Shown: positions 1 to 6,835 of the stretch, in pieces
Layout of the letters: the number at the start of each line of letters is the position of its first letter
How positions within the stretch are numbered: position 1 is the stretch's first letter
DNA from: DATFIX01 sp047617305
GTDB lineage: Archaea > Halobacteriota > Halobacteria > Halobacteriales > Natrialbaceae
DNA length: 23,177 bases
Assembly: GCA_047617305.1 (NCBI GenBank)
Contig: JBLGCL010000021.1
Span: 1-23,177, forward strand
Reading direction: 5' to 3'
Made by a program: the position numbers and the translations under genes
The notes under the pieces: generated by a model
Database searches by the model: none
What the model was told of the DNA's origin: nothing
The model's input: the letters and a program-made list of their open reading frames with translations, nothing else

Positions 1-57
1 CTGGAAGCAGGAAGCCCCACCCTCAGCGAGCGCGTCAGCGCGAGCAGGGTGGGGTAG
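1..57 (+). CDS. tnpB: C-terminal end of a TnpB (IS200/IS605-type) protein, cut by the window edge
   Basis: Reading from base 1, the first frame gives 18 residues, LEAGSPTLSERVSASRVG, and then a TAG stop at 55-57. This tail closely resembles, from memory, the C-terminal ends of haloarchaeal OrfB/TnpB proteins, which often finish with a 'GSPTL..R' stretch. TnpB is the RNA-guided nuclease of IS200/IS605 elements. All catalytic parts would lie to the left, outside the window, so whether the gene is intact cannot be judged. The same bases form a strong hairpin (see the ncRNA entry), as expected where the omega RNA overlaps the tnpB 3' end. The identification rests on a short tail plus the hairpin. 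Confidence 0.6.
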   Translation: MEAGSPTLSERVSASRVG

Positions 58-62
58 TTCAC
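11..62 (+). ncRNA. Probable 3' scaffold hairpin of a TnpB omega/reRNA and right end of the IS element
   Basis: CCCCACCCT (15-23) pairs perfectly with AGGGTGGGG (46-54). An inner stem GCGC/GCGC (30-33 with 38-41) closes a GTCA loop. The motif TTCAC follows at 58-62. GC-rich nested hairpins ending in TTCAC are, to my knowledge, typical of right ends of haloarchaeal IS200/IS605 (IS1341-type) elements, where the overlapping transcript serves as TnpB guide RNA. The guide would then be the flanking DNA from about base 63. TTCACG occurs twice, at 58-63 and 67-72, so the exact element boundary has a 9-base ambiguity. The structure is seen; the RNA role is inferred. Confidence 0.55.
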
Positions 63-86
63 GTTTTTCACGTCGTTGGGAGTTCG

Positions 87-1181
87 CTACGCCGCTTCGA
101 ACCCGTCCTCGAACCGGAAGGTGCCGTCCCGCTGGATGACCTCACCGTCGACCTCGATGAACGAGTCCTCGCTCATGTCGACGATCATGTCCATGTGGAC
201 CGCGCTCTCGTTGCGCTCGCGGTCCTCCGGGACGTTCATCTCGTAGGCGCGGCCGATCGCCATGTGGACCGTGTCGCCCATCTTCTCGTCGAACAGCATG
301 TTGTAGGTGAACCGGTCGATGGCCCGGTTCATCCCGATCCCGAGTTCGCCCAGGCGCCTGGCGCCCTCGTCGGTGTCCAGAACGGCTGCAAGCACGTCCT
401 CGTTCTTCTCGGCCGAGTAGTCGACGACCTCCCCCGCTTCGAACCGCAGGTGGACGTCCTGGACTTCGCGGCCCTGGGCCATCAGCGGCATGTCGAACAG
501 CACCTCGCCCTCGACGCTATCCGGAACTGGAGCGGTGAACACCTCGCCGCCGGGGAGGTTCTTTTCGGCGTAGTCGTTCACGGGTTCCATGCCGTCGACG
601 CTCATCGTGACGTCCGTCGTGTCGCCCGAGACGATCCGCACTTCGTCGCCGTCGTCCAGGAGGTCGACCAGGTTGGCCTGGAACTCGCGTTGTTCGTCCC
701 AGTCCTTGTTGATCGCGTCCCAGACGAAGTCCTTGTAGGCCTCGGTCGACATCTCGGCGTCCTGGGCATTGCCCGGCGCCGGGTACTGCGTACCCACCCA
801 ACGCTTCTCCATCATCTCGTCCTGGATGGGCTTCATGACCTTCGAGTACGCCTGGTTCTTCCGGGGATCGACGTCGCCGGTTTCGTGGGTGTTGCGGGAG
901 GCCCGGATGCCGATCGCGACGTCCGCCTCCTCGACGGCCGCCATCTGGTGCTCGGGGAGTTCGAAGTCGTCCGGATCGGCCGCCTTCATGTACGCCCGCT
1001 GGGCGCGGCTGTTGGACAGCGTGAGCGACGGGTTCGCGCCGACCTCGCCCAACTTTTCCATGACGGCGACCACGAGGTCCTCGGCGGCGTGGGGTGCCCG
1101 GATCACGACGTTGTCGCCGGGTTCGACCTGGACGGAGTGTTCGACGATGATCTCGGCGTGTTCTCGTACTCGTGGATCCAT
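87..1181 (-). CDS. Aminopeptidase, M29 family (AmpS/AmpT type)
   Basis: This 364-aa cytoplasmic metallo-aminopeptidase should release N-terminal residues from peptides using two metal ions. The M29 fingerprint is present: GGEVFTAP (E213), GELGIG (E279), DEKMGDTVHMAIG (H306, followed by Y313) and AVHMDM (H329, D331). These match the order of metal ligands and catalytic tyrosine known from Thermus AmpT, with the same 66-residue gap between the two glutamates. The length is normal for haloarchaeal members, somewhat shorter than the ~400 aa of bacterial ones. The ATG at 1179-1181 begins the conserved N-terminal DPRVREHAEIIVEHS segment. It is transcribed alone. A perfect 8-bp palindrome lies 13-32 bases before the start (separate entry). 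The natural substrate is unknown. Confidence 0.93.
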   Translation of the reverse strand: MDPRVREHAEIIVEHSVQVEPGDNVVIRAPHAAEDLVVAVMEKLGEVGANPSLTLSNSRAQRAYMKAADPDDFELPEHQMAAVEEADVAIGIRASRNTHETGDVDPRKNQAYSKVMKPIQDEMMEKRWVGTQYPAPGNAQDAEMSTEAYKDFVWDAINKDWDEQREFQANLVDLLDDGDEVRIVSGDTTDVTMSVDGMEPVNDYAEKNLPGGEVFTAPVPDSVEGEVLFDMPLMAQGREVQDVHLRFEAGEVVDYSAEKNEDVLAAVLDTDEGARRLGELGIGMNRAIDRFTYNMLFDEKMGDTVHMAIGRAYEMNVPEDRERNESAVHMDMIVDMSEDSFIEVDGEVIQRDGTFRFEDGFEAA

Positions 1182-1193
1182 ACCCGAGGCCTC

Positions 1194-1213
1194 GAACTAC
1201 AGTGGTGTAGTTC
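1194..1213. promoter_or_regulatory. Palindromic candidate operator before the M29 aminopeptidase
   Basis: GAACTACA (1194-1201), spacer GTGG, TGTAGTTC (1206-1213): a perfect 8-bp inverted repeat. Its centre is about 22 bases before the aminopeptidase start, inside the core-promoter zone, where a bound dimeric repressor would block transcription. No convincing TATA box is visible beside it. The regulator is not identifiable. It could instead be a small hairpin in a 5' leader. Confidence 0.4.
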
Positions 1214-1329
1214 TTTCCAAACGAGATGGAGCGTATGGAAGAAGCGGCAACGATATCCCCAATCAGCCGACACTCGCGCCGGTTCCGGTCGCTCCCCGGA
1301 CGATCGGCGGGTGACCGCAGCGAACTGGG

Positions 1330-2166
1330 TCAAAGGTACCGCTCGATGGCCGGGGCGAGCCTCCGTCGCCCCCAGTCCTCGATCGGATCCGGGAGACAGC
1401 TCGCGGCGACGATCAATCTGGCTGCCCAACCGACCGGATAGCGAGTCGAGGGGTCGGTCGCCGACGCGGCCCGGACGATGGTCCGGGCGACGCGTTCCGG
1501 CGAGACCGCAAGCCGTCCGCCCCTGAGGACGCTCTCCTCCCCGTAGAGGTCGTACACGTCGCGATAGGCCGGAGAGGGATCGATCCGGTCGAGTTTCGCC
1601 CGTGCAGTTTCGTCGAAGCCCGTGTCCACCCACGCCGGTTCGACCGCCACCACGTCGACCGCGTCGCCCACTTCCAGCCGGAGGGCGTCGGTCAACCCTT
1701 CGAGCGCGAACTTCGCGCTACAGTAGGCCCCCAGACCCGGGTAGGCGCTTCGGCCGAGGACGCTCGACACGTTGACGACCGTCCCCCCGGATTCCCGGAG
1801 GGTCGGGAGCGTCGTCCGGATCAGGTCGTGCGCGCCGTGCACTACCACGTCGAACACTTCGCGAACGGCCTCCCGCGGGACATCCTCGACGGTCCCTGGC
1901 ACGGCGAAGCCCGCGTTGTTGACCAGGCAGTCGAGACGGCCGCGTTCGTCCAGGACCGTCTCGACGACCGATTCGACCCGGTCGTGGTCGGTCACGTCGA
2001 GGACGATCCGGTGACATCCCCGGGGAAGTCGTTCCAGGCCGTCCTCGTCCACGTCCGTCGCCCAGACCGTCCAGCCACGATCCAGAAACCGGCGTACCGT
2101 CGCCGCGCCGATGCCGGAAGCCGCGCCGGTGATCAGCACGGTGCCGGCCGTCCCGTCGTCGGTCAT
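1330..2166 (-). CDS. Short-chain dehydrogenase/reductase (SDR)
   Basis: This is a 278-aa classical SDR, probably a soluble NAD(P)-dependent alcohol/ketone oxidoreductase. The Rossmann start is TGAASGIG (residues 13-20). D38 at the end of the second strand suggests a preference for NAD(H). The NNAG motif is at 83-86. The catalytic set is S135, Y148 and K152 (in YCSAK). The length and motif spacing are normal. The ATG at 2166 immediately precedes the Rossmann strand, and a T6 run at 2193-2198 lies 27-32 bases before it, suggesting a leaderless promoter. It is divergent from an acetoacetate-decarboxylase-like gene, so the two could act on related keto compounds; that link is only positional. The substrate cannot be read from the sequence. 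Confidence 0.92.
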   Translation of the reverse strand: MTDDGTAGTVLITGAASGIGAATVRRFLDRGWTVWATDVDEDGLERLPRGCHRIVLDVTDHDRVESVVETVLDERGRLDCLVNNAGFAVPGTVEDVPREAVREVFDVVVHGAHDLIRTTLPTLRESGGTVVNVSSVLGRSAYPGLGAYCSAKFALEGLTDALRLEVGDAVDVVAVEPAWVDTGFDETARAKLDRIDPSPAYRDVYDLYGEESVLRGGRLAVSPERVARTIVRAASATDPSTRYPVGWAARLIVAASCLPDPIEDWGRRRLAPAIERYL

Positions 2167-2274
2167 GGTATCGACGTACCGGCCGGCGAACGAAAAAACC
2201 GGGGACGGGCGAAGAACGGGAACGACCCCGGCGGGGCGAAGGGTTTTGGCGGTTCCCCGCGATGCCTTTACTCC

Positions 2275-3009
2275 ATGATCGAAGCAGGTGACCCGCCGGT
2301 CGAGACACTATCCAGCGGGCACCGGGTCCGGTTACCGCTCGAGGTGACGCTGGATACCTTCGGCGGGGCCTTCCTCGCGCGGGCGGACCGCCTTCGCGAG
2401 CGACTCCCGAAGGGATGCGTTCCGTTCCGGATCGCTCCGGGCGTCGGGACGGTCGTGCTCGCCGGCGTGGACTACCGCGACGTGGGTGGGTTCGACCCCT
2501 ACAACGAGTTCGCCGTCATCGTCCCGTGCCTCCGCAGTGGGCGTGATCTCCCGCTGGTCGGGGCGCTCACGGGCGAGGTCGGCGGCTACGTCGACTTCCT
2601 GCCCGTGACGACCGAGGCGTCGGTGGCACTCGGGCGGGAAATCTGGGCCTATCCGAAAGTCCTCGCGGAGGTGCGGTTCGCCCGTCACGACCGGGGCCGG
2701 ACGATCACGCTCGAGCGGAACGGCCGACTCATTTGTCGACTGCGAGTCCCGGAGATCCGTCCTCGAGGATCGACGACGAGCGCGTATAGCTATACGACGA
2801 CGGACGATGCCCTACTCCGGACCCGGATCGACGTCGAAGGGCCGTTGGCGATCCGCCCGTTCGATCCACGCGTTCGCGTCGAGTTCGGTCCGGACGAGTG
2901 CGGACGGGTGCTCGAAGACGTGGTGATCGGCCGGCGGTCGGTCGCCAGCCTGACGGGACGTCGGGCGAGGGCTCGATTGCACGCCGGCGTCCACGTGGAA
3001 GTCTCTTGA
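2275..3009 (+). CDS. Acetoacetate decarboxylase family protein
   Basis: This 244-aa protein shows the acetoacetate decarboxylase (ADC) fold signature: YNEF followed by a hydrophobic strand (76-84), GGYVDFLPV (103-111), and REIWAYPKVLAEV (121-133). In the last motif K128 sits where ADC has its Schiff-base lysine; ADC usually has 'PKK', here it is 'PKV'. In classical ADC the neighbouring lysine lowers the pKa of the catalytic one, so its loss suggests a different reaction from acetoacetate decarboxylation. Many archaeal family members are of unknown function. The ATG at 2275 was chosen because the upstream in-frame extension reads back through the divergent SDR gene. A TTTT box at 2244-2247 fits a leaderless start. 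Confidence 0.85.
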   Translation: MIEAGDPPVETLSSGHRVRLPLEVTLDTFGGAFLARADRLRERLPKGCVPFRIAPGVGTVVLAGVDYRDVGGFDPYNEFAVIVPCLRSGRDLPLVGALTGEVGGYVDFLPVTTEASVALGREIWAYPKVLAEVRFARHDRGRTITLERNGRLICRLRVPEIRPRGSTTSAYSYTTTDDALLRTRIDVEGPLAIRPFDPRVRVEFGPDECGRVLEDVVIGRRSVASLTGRRARARLHAGVHVEVS

Positions 3010-3574
3010 ACGCCATCCGGGAGGCCAGACGGTTCTCTCGGTCTGGTTCCAGGACCTCGTCTTCGTTCCAGAGAAGTTCCGGCCGCTGATACGCGCGGTT
3101 CGGGGCGGTAAACATTCCGACGATTGCGACGTCCTTCTCGACCGGCAGCAGCCTCCTCGACGAGGAGTCGCTCGGTCAATACCTCCTCCTCGTTCGCAAG
3201 ACGGCCTTGATCGGATCGGCGGGGGCGATCGACGCCAGTGAGGTGGTCACTTCCCGTTCGAACGTGATGTCGGCGCCGCCTTCGCAGGGAACATGGCGGG
3301 GGGTAGGTCGGTTCCCGTCGGGACCTCGAAACCGGCGAGGATCCGAACGATCCCCGATCCCGGTGATCCGATCACCGGACTCGCTCCGGATCGGGCGAAA
3401 AGACGAGCCCACGCCCCGGTCCCCCGGCCGGTGCGGACTCGACGCAGGGGACCCCCCTTGACCCCGACCTCCGTATTTCCCGAGCGGACGTAGTTACGAC
3501 GGCGTTGTCGTCGGAAAACGGGAGCCGTACCATCGGTTAGCGATCGTTAATGTCCCCGAACGCCTCCGGATCGT
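3010..3574. other. 565-bp stretch without an intact gene; possible decayed gene on the minus strand
   Basis: No open frame here has a convincing start, codon pattern and family match. On the minus strand, plausible protein-like segments lie in different frames. One around 3115-3005 reads VEKDVAIVGMFTAP and then YQRPELLWNEDEVLEPD. One around 3200-3140 reads LANEEEVLTERLLVEEAAAG. One around 3360-3290 reads GIVRILAGFEVPTGTDLPP. They could be joined only through frameshifts and past the TGA at 3178-3176. This may be a frameshifted remnant whose 3' end abuts the ADC-like gene, or chance reading in GC-rich DNA. I cannot assign a family. Confidence 0.25.
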
Positions 3575-4843
3575 TCAGGAGGATCGGACCGTGGCTTCCG
3601 TCCCTTCAGCGGCACGCAGACCGTTCTCGCGGGGCTTGACGCGGCGTTCGAGCGCCAGCAGTCCGACCGCGAGGAGCCCGCACATCGCGATCAGGGTGGG
3701 CCAGAGCCACTCCTGAACGCCGAGATCGAAGAAGGCCCCGCCGATCACCGGCCCGACGCCGAACCCGATCCGTTTGGCCACCTCGACGATAGACAGCTGC
3801 GTGCCGCGCCTGTCGGCGGCGCCCATGTCGCTGACCAGTGCCGTCAGGATGGGCGAGTGGAGCAGTTCGCCGACGGTGCGCAACACCAGGAACGCGCCGA
3901 CGAGACCGACTCCAACGATCGCCGGCGCCGGGTAGGCGACCAGGATCGCCACGAAACTGGCGGCCCAGAACCCCGTCGAGAGGACGAGCCCACGCGTCCG
4001 GCGATACTTGCGGGCCCAGGTGACGACCGGCATCTGGAAGAGCACGACGACGAGCGGGTTGAGGACGTACAGCGTTCCGATCTCGCCGCTCGAGAGGCCG
4101 AGGTGGCCCTCCGCGAACACCGGGACGGTCGACTGCATCTGGGCGTACGCGATCGCGAAGCCGACGTTGAGGACCGCCACCGCGAACATCCTGGGTCGGG
4201 TGACGATCCGGCCGAGCTTGCCGACGGTCCGTCGCACGCTCGAGGTCTCGCCCCCGTCGTATGCTCGCGGCAGCGTCAGGGCGAGGACGATCGCGACGAT
4301 CCCGGAGGTCGCCCCGTCGATCACGAACACCGACTGCGCGAGGACCTCGAACAGCAAACCGCCGGCCACGAACCCGCTCCCGAACCCGACGTTGTTCGCC
4401 ACCTTCAACAGGCCGTAGGCCCGGTCGCGCTCCTCGCCGGCCGTCAGGTCGGCGACCATCGCGTGGCTGGCCGGGGTGTACAGCCCCATCGTCGCACCCG
4501 CCGCCGTGGCGACCGCGATGAACCCCGGGGCCGTCCTGACGCCCGCGTACGCCGCCAGCGTGAACGCCGAAGTCGCCATGCTCGCGACCATGACCGGCTT
4601 CCGGCCATACCGGTCCGCGAGGGTGCCGCCGAGGATCGTCCCGCCCGCCGTGGCCAGGTTGTTCGCGAGGAGGCCGAGGCCGACGAGCGAGAACGCGATC
4701 CCGACCCGCCGGTAGAAGTACAGCGTCGCGAAGGGATAGACGACCCCGGTGCCGAACACGTTGATCAGCTGCCCGGCGGCCACCACGTAGACCGATCGAT
4801 CGAACCGGCGCAGGTCCTCGACGCCCCGACGGATCGCGGACAT
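3575..4843 (-). CDS. MFS transporter, DHA1-like (drug/metabolite efflux type)
   Basis: This 422-aa integral membrane protein should have about twelve hydrophobic segments. Between TM2 and TM3 it carries the major-facilitator motif A, GGTLADRYGRKPVM, typical of proton-coupled DHA1 exporters. The second half starts after a charged central loop near GGETSSVRRTVGKLGR. The substrate cannot be predicted. The ATG at 4843 was chosen because GGAG lies a few bases before it and the upstream extension (to 5086) is a proline/arginine-rich stretch unlike a membrane protein N-terminus. A perfect hairpin, CCCCCG-TAATT-CGGGGG, lies 22-38 bases upstream and may be an operator. The next gene upstream is 273 bp away, so it is probably transcribed alone. 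Confidence 0.9.
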   Translation of the reverse strand: MSAIRRGVEDLRRFDRSVYVVAAGQLINVFGTGVVYPFATLYFYRRVGIAFSLVGLGLLANNLATAGGTILGGTLADRYGRKPVMVASMATSAFTLAAYAGVRTAPGFIAVATAAGATMGLYTPASHAMVADLTAGEERDRAYGLLKVANNVGFGSGFVAGGLLFEVLAQSVFVIDGATSGIVAIVLALTLPRAYDGGETSSVRRTVGKLGRIVTRPRMFAVAVLNVGFAIAYAQMQSTVPVFAEGHLGLSSGEIGTLYVLNPLVVVLFQMPVVTWARKYRRTRGLVLSTGFWAASFVAILVAYPAPAIVGVGLVGAFLVLRTVGELLHSPILTALVSDMGAADRRGTQLSIVEVAKRIGFGVGPVIGGAFFDLGVQEWLWPTLIAMCGLLAVGLLALERRVKPRENGLRAAEGTEATVRSS

Positions 4844-4864
4844 CGTCTCCAGCTTCCGGTGCCA

Positions 4865-4881
4865 CCCCCGTAATTCGGGGG
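4865..4881. promoter_or_regulatory. Inverted repeat in the MFS transporter promoter
   Basis: CCCCCG (4865-4870), TAATT, CGGGGG (4876-4881): a perfect 6-bp inverted repeat. Its AT core is about 30 bases before the ATG of the minus-strand MFS gene, where a TATA-like element would be expected. A protein bound here would occlude transcription factor B/TBP. Efflux genes are often controlled by a dimeric repressor, but none is encoded next to it. Confidence 0.35.
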
Positions 4882-5054
4882 GTTTCGTGGTCGGTTCCCC
4901 GAGGCGCCGGACCGGGAGGTCACTCCACGATCGTGACCGGCGTTTCGGACGGCCGGGGACCCTCAAACGGCCCTCCGGAACGCGAAACGAGACGCTGGAT
5001 CGGACGGAAGACCCTGGAAGGCTGTGGAAGACTGTTGGCGCCTCATGCCGAACG

Positions 5055-5099
5055 CCCCACGCGTCGATGCGTCGGGGGGACAGCAATCGTTTCGATTGC
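5055..5099 (-). terminator. Two consecutive hairpins just after the HalX regulator gene
   Basis: For a transcript of the minus strand, the stop codon at 5117 is followed by GCAATCG-AAA-CGATTGC (bases 5099-5083, a perfect 7-bp stem). A second stem pairs CCCCACGC (5055-5062) with GCGT and GGGG (5069-5077), with one bulge and a 6-base loop. They end the regulator transcript or stabilise its 3' end. No T-run follows, so this is not a standard archaeal poly-T terminator. Confidence 0.4.
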
Positions 5100-5116
5100 C
5101 AGTCCGTAAAACTGGG

Positions 5117-5704
5117 CTACCGTTCGTTACCGGGGAGGTCCCGAAACGCCCCGACGAAGTCGTCGTGGGTGGACAGCCCCGACATCGTATCGTCCACCCG
5201 GTGGTCGAGTTCCTCGACCCGTTCCCGAAGGTCCCGGTACTCCTCGTTGTCTTCGAGTTCCTGTTCCGGTTTCTCGGCCTCGAGGAGCGCCTTCTTCGAC
5301 GCGAGCGAATAGTACTCCTGGACGTCGGTCGCGTACTCCGAGCGGATCAGCACCGTCTCGATGACGTCTAGAAGGTCCTCCTTCGATACTGGTTTGACCA
5401 GATAATCGTCGAATCCCATCTCGATGATGTCGAAGTCGGGATCGACGGCCGTCACCATCACGACGCGGCAGTCGGCGACACGGTCGCGGATGCGTTCCAA
5501 CACTTCGTCACCCGACAGCCCCGGCATTCGCCGGTCGAGTAGGACGACCTCCACGGAATCGGTCACCGCCTCGAGCGCGGACTCCCCGTCGTAGGCGGCC
5601 TCGACCGAATACTGGCCCTCGATCCACGTCGCGAAGAGGTCCGCCAGTCGGGGTTCGTCGTCGACGACGAGTACGTGGGGACCGTCGTTATCGGAATCGG
5701 GCAT
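5117..5704 (-). CDS. HalX-domain response regulator
   Basis: This is a 195-aa cytoplasmic two-component regulator. The N-terminal receiver domain has the full phosphorylation set: acidic pair D15/D16 (VVDDEP), phospho-acceptor D57 (VLLDRRMPG), T85 (MVTA) and K104 (YLVKPVS). The C-terminal ~75 residues match the HalX domain: IETVLIRSEYATDVQEYYSL, an acidic charged helix, and a tail ending in DDFVGAFRDLPGNER. HalX is restricted to haloarchaea and has no recognised DNA-binding fold, so the output is unknown. The ATG at 5704 is preferred over the 26-residue extension because AGGAG stands about 7 bases before it. No histidine kinase is adjacent, so it is an orphan regulator in this window. Confidence 0.93.
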   Translation of the reverse strand: MPDSDNDGPHVLVVDDEPRLADLFATWIEGQYSVEAAYDGESALEAVTDSVEVVLLDRRMPGLSGDEVLERIRDRVADCRVVMVTAVDPDFDIIEMGFDDYLVKPVSKEDLLDVIETVLIRSEYATDVQEYYSLASKKALLEAEKPEQELEDNEEYRDLRERVEELDHRVDDTMSGLSTHDDFVGAFRDLPGNER

Positions 5705-5942
5705 AATTATCTCCTGTCTCCCGGGATCGATTTCGGACCACGGTTGATCGTGTTGGTGCCAGACGATATACCGCGCGCGCACATATCAGTTGTGGCATAC
5801 CGACGCCGAATTACGGCGGTCGTCGAAACCGGCGGCGTTCGACGCCGGGCTGCCCCGGAGATTCGGCGTGGAAATCCCCCTGGTTCCGGACCGCCGCCAG
5901 TTCGAGTAGCCGAAACCGAGGTGCTGTCCCCCGAACTCGAAA

Positions 5943-5959
5943 GGGTCCGCCGCGGACCC
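5943..5959. promoter_or_regulatory. Perfect palindrome upstream of the eIF1 promoter
   Basis: GGGTCCGC-C-GCGGACCC is an 8-bp inverted repeat with a single-base spacer. It lies about 37-53 bases before the eIF1 TATA box, the usual site for an archaeal activator. It might also be a 3' hairpin or simple GC-rich structure. No regulator can be named. Confidence 0.35.
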
Positions 5960-5995
5960 GCGGCCGGGGACCGTCGGCGATGGCCTGGTGCATCA

Positions 5996-6003
5996 ATATT
6001 TAG
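5996..6003 (+). promoter_or_regulatory. TATA box of the eIF1 gene
   Basis: ATATTTAG stands 27-34 bases before the ATG at 6030. In haloarchaea transcription begins roughly 25 bases after the TATA centre, so the message would be leaderless or carry only a few leader bases. No Shine-Dalgarno sequence is present, which agrees. Confidence 0.6.
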
Positions 6004-6029
6004 TGTCCCTTGCTCGTACTGTTGGGATA

Positions 6030-6323
6030 ATGGCGGATGTCTGCCCCACTTGCGGGCTCCCGGAAGAACTCTGCGTGTGCGAGGAGGTCGCAAAGGAAGA
6101 ACAGGAGATCAACATCCGGATCGACGAGCGTCGGTACGGCAAGAAGGTCACGATCGTCGAGGGTTTCGACCCGAACGACGTCGACCTGAGCGAGTTGGCG
6201 TCGGAACTGAAGTCGAAGTTCGCCTGTGGCGGCACCGTGGAGGACGACGCGATCGAACTCCAGGGCGATCACACCGACCGGATCGGGGATTACCTCCGCG
6301 ACCAGGGCTACTCCGTAGAGTAG
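6030..6323 (+). CDS. Translation initiation factor 1 (aIF1/eIF1, SUI1 family)
   Basis: This 97-aa factor binds the small ribosomal subunit near the P site and controls start-codon selection. The N-terminus carries four cysteines (C5, C8, C15, C17 in CPTCG...CVC), a possible zinc knuckle. The SUI1 fold follows: INIRIDERRYGKKVTIVEGF (residues 31-50), DVDLSELASELKSKFACGGT, and QGDHTDRIGDYLRDQGY at the end. The length is normal for archaeal aIF1. The ATG at 6030 is chosen because the upstream 14-residue extension overlaps the TATA box. It is convergent with archease, 99 bp away, and is a single-gene unit. Confidence 0.95.
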   Translation: MADVCPTCGLPEELCVCEEVAKEEQEINIRIDERRYGKKVTIVEGFDPNDVDLSELASELKSKFACGGTVEDDAIELQGDHTDRIGDYLRDQGYSVE

Positions 6324-6422
6324 CGCCCTCCGGGAGACGGATCGGTCGCGGTACTCGCGCGGGCGAGCGTCGTCCCGGCGTGCTCTCGATGACGATACGG
6401 ACCCGAGGGCGTTCGAACGGGC

Positions 6423-6833
6423 TCAGACGTCCAGCACCACGTAGGCCCGCCAGCCGTCGTCCGTCTCGTCGATCCGCATCTCGGAATACGTGACGGCTTT
6501 CACTTCGCGGGCGACGATCTCCCCGAGCGGGACGCCCAGCGCGCTCCCCTCGAGGACCCATTCGTCGCCACGACCGTCGACCGTCGCCTCGTTGTCGACG
6601 GGGAGGACGTTCCTGACGTCGCGCTCGTAGATGAGTTCGTCCAGGTAATCGAACAGGAGGGCCTCGCGGCCCTCGGCGACCACTCGAACGTCGAACCGGT
6701 CGCCCACGTTGGGGACGTCGTCACACATCGCGGCGGCCATTCCGTCGGCGAGCGCGGCGAACGTCTCCCCAAGCGTCGCGCCCGTCGCCTCGATGCCCAC
6801 GTCGGCCGTGTGTTCGCGGAGTTCGTAGGGCAT
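6423..6833 (-). CDS. Archease
   Basis: This 136-aa protein belongs to the archease family. Archease is a metal-binding helper that promotes guanylation and turnover of the tRNA-splicing RNA ligase RtcB and can widen its nucleotide use. Conserved features are REHTADVG (H8, D11), LLFDYLDELIYERD (59-72) and the C-terminal YVVLDV with D135, a likely metal ligand together with D11. A GTG at 6839 overlaps the stop of the RNA ligase gene and would add two residues. I prefer the ATG at 6833, which has GGAG five bases before it. The near-overlap means it is co-transcribed and translationally coupled with the ligase. RtcB itself is not in this window. Confidence 0.95.
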   Translation of the reverse strand: MPYELREHTADVGIEATGATLGETFAALADGMAAAMCDDVPNVGDRFDVRVVAEGREALLFDYLDELIYERDVRNVLPVDNEATVDGRGDEWVLEGSALGVPLGEIVAREVKAVTYSEMRIDETDDGWRAYVVLDV

Positions 6834-6835
6834 GC

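Larger units (their letters stand above)
5705..6029. other. 325-bp divergent intergenic region between the HalX regulator and eIF1
   Basis: No gene is visible. The region holds the HalX promoter side (a TATATC-like box near 5765-5772 on the minus strand), a perfect palindrome at 5943-5959 and the eIF1 TATA box at 5996-6003. Short ORFs across it lack family similarity or good starts. Confidence 0.6.

Noticed and set aside
195..1526. 443-aa plus-strand frame opposite the aminopeptidase
   Set aside because: Antisense shadow of a well-supported M29 gene.
4844..5086. 81-residue N-terminal extension of the first MFS transporter
   Set aside because: Proline/arginine-rich sequence with no membrane character; the ATG at 4843 has a Shine-Dalgarno sequence and matches the family start.
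6324..6422. GGGCGTTCGAACGGGC resembling a tRNA T-arm near 6408-6423
   Set aside because: No acceptor stem, D-arm or anticodon arm can be formed around it, and it continues into the archease stop.
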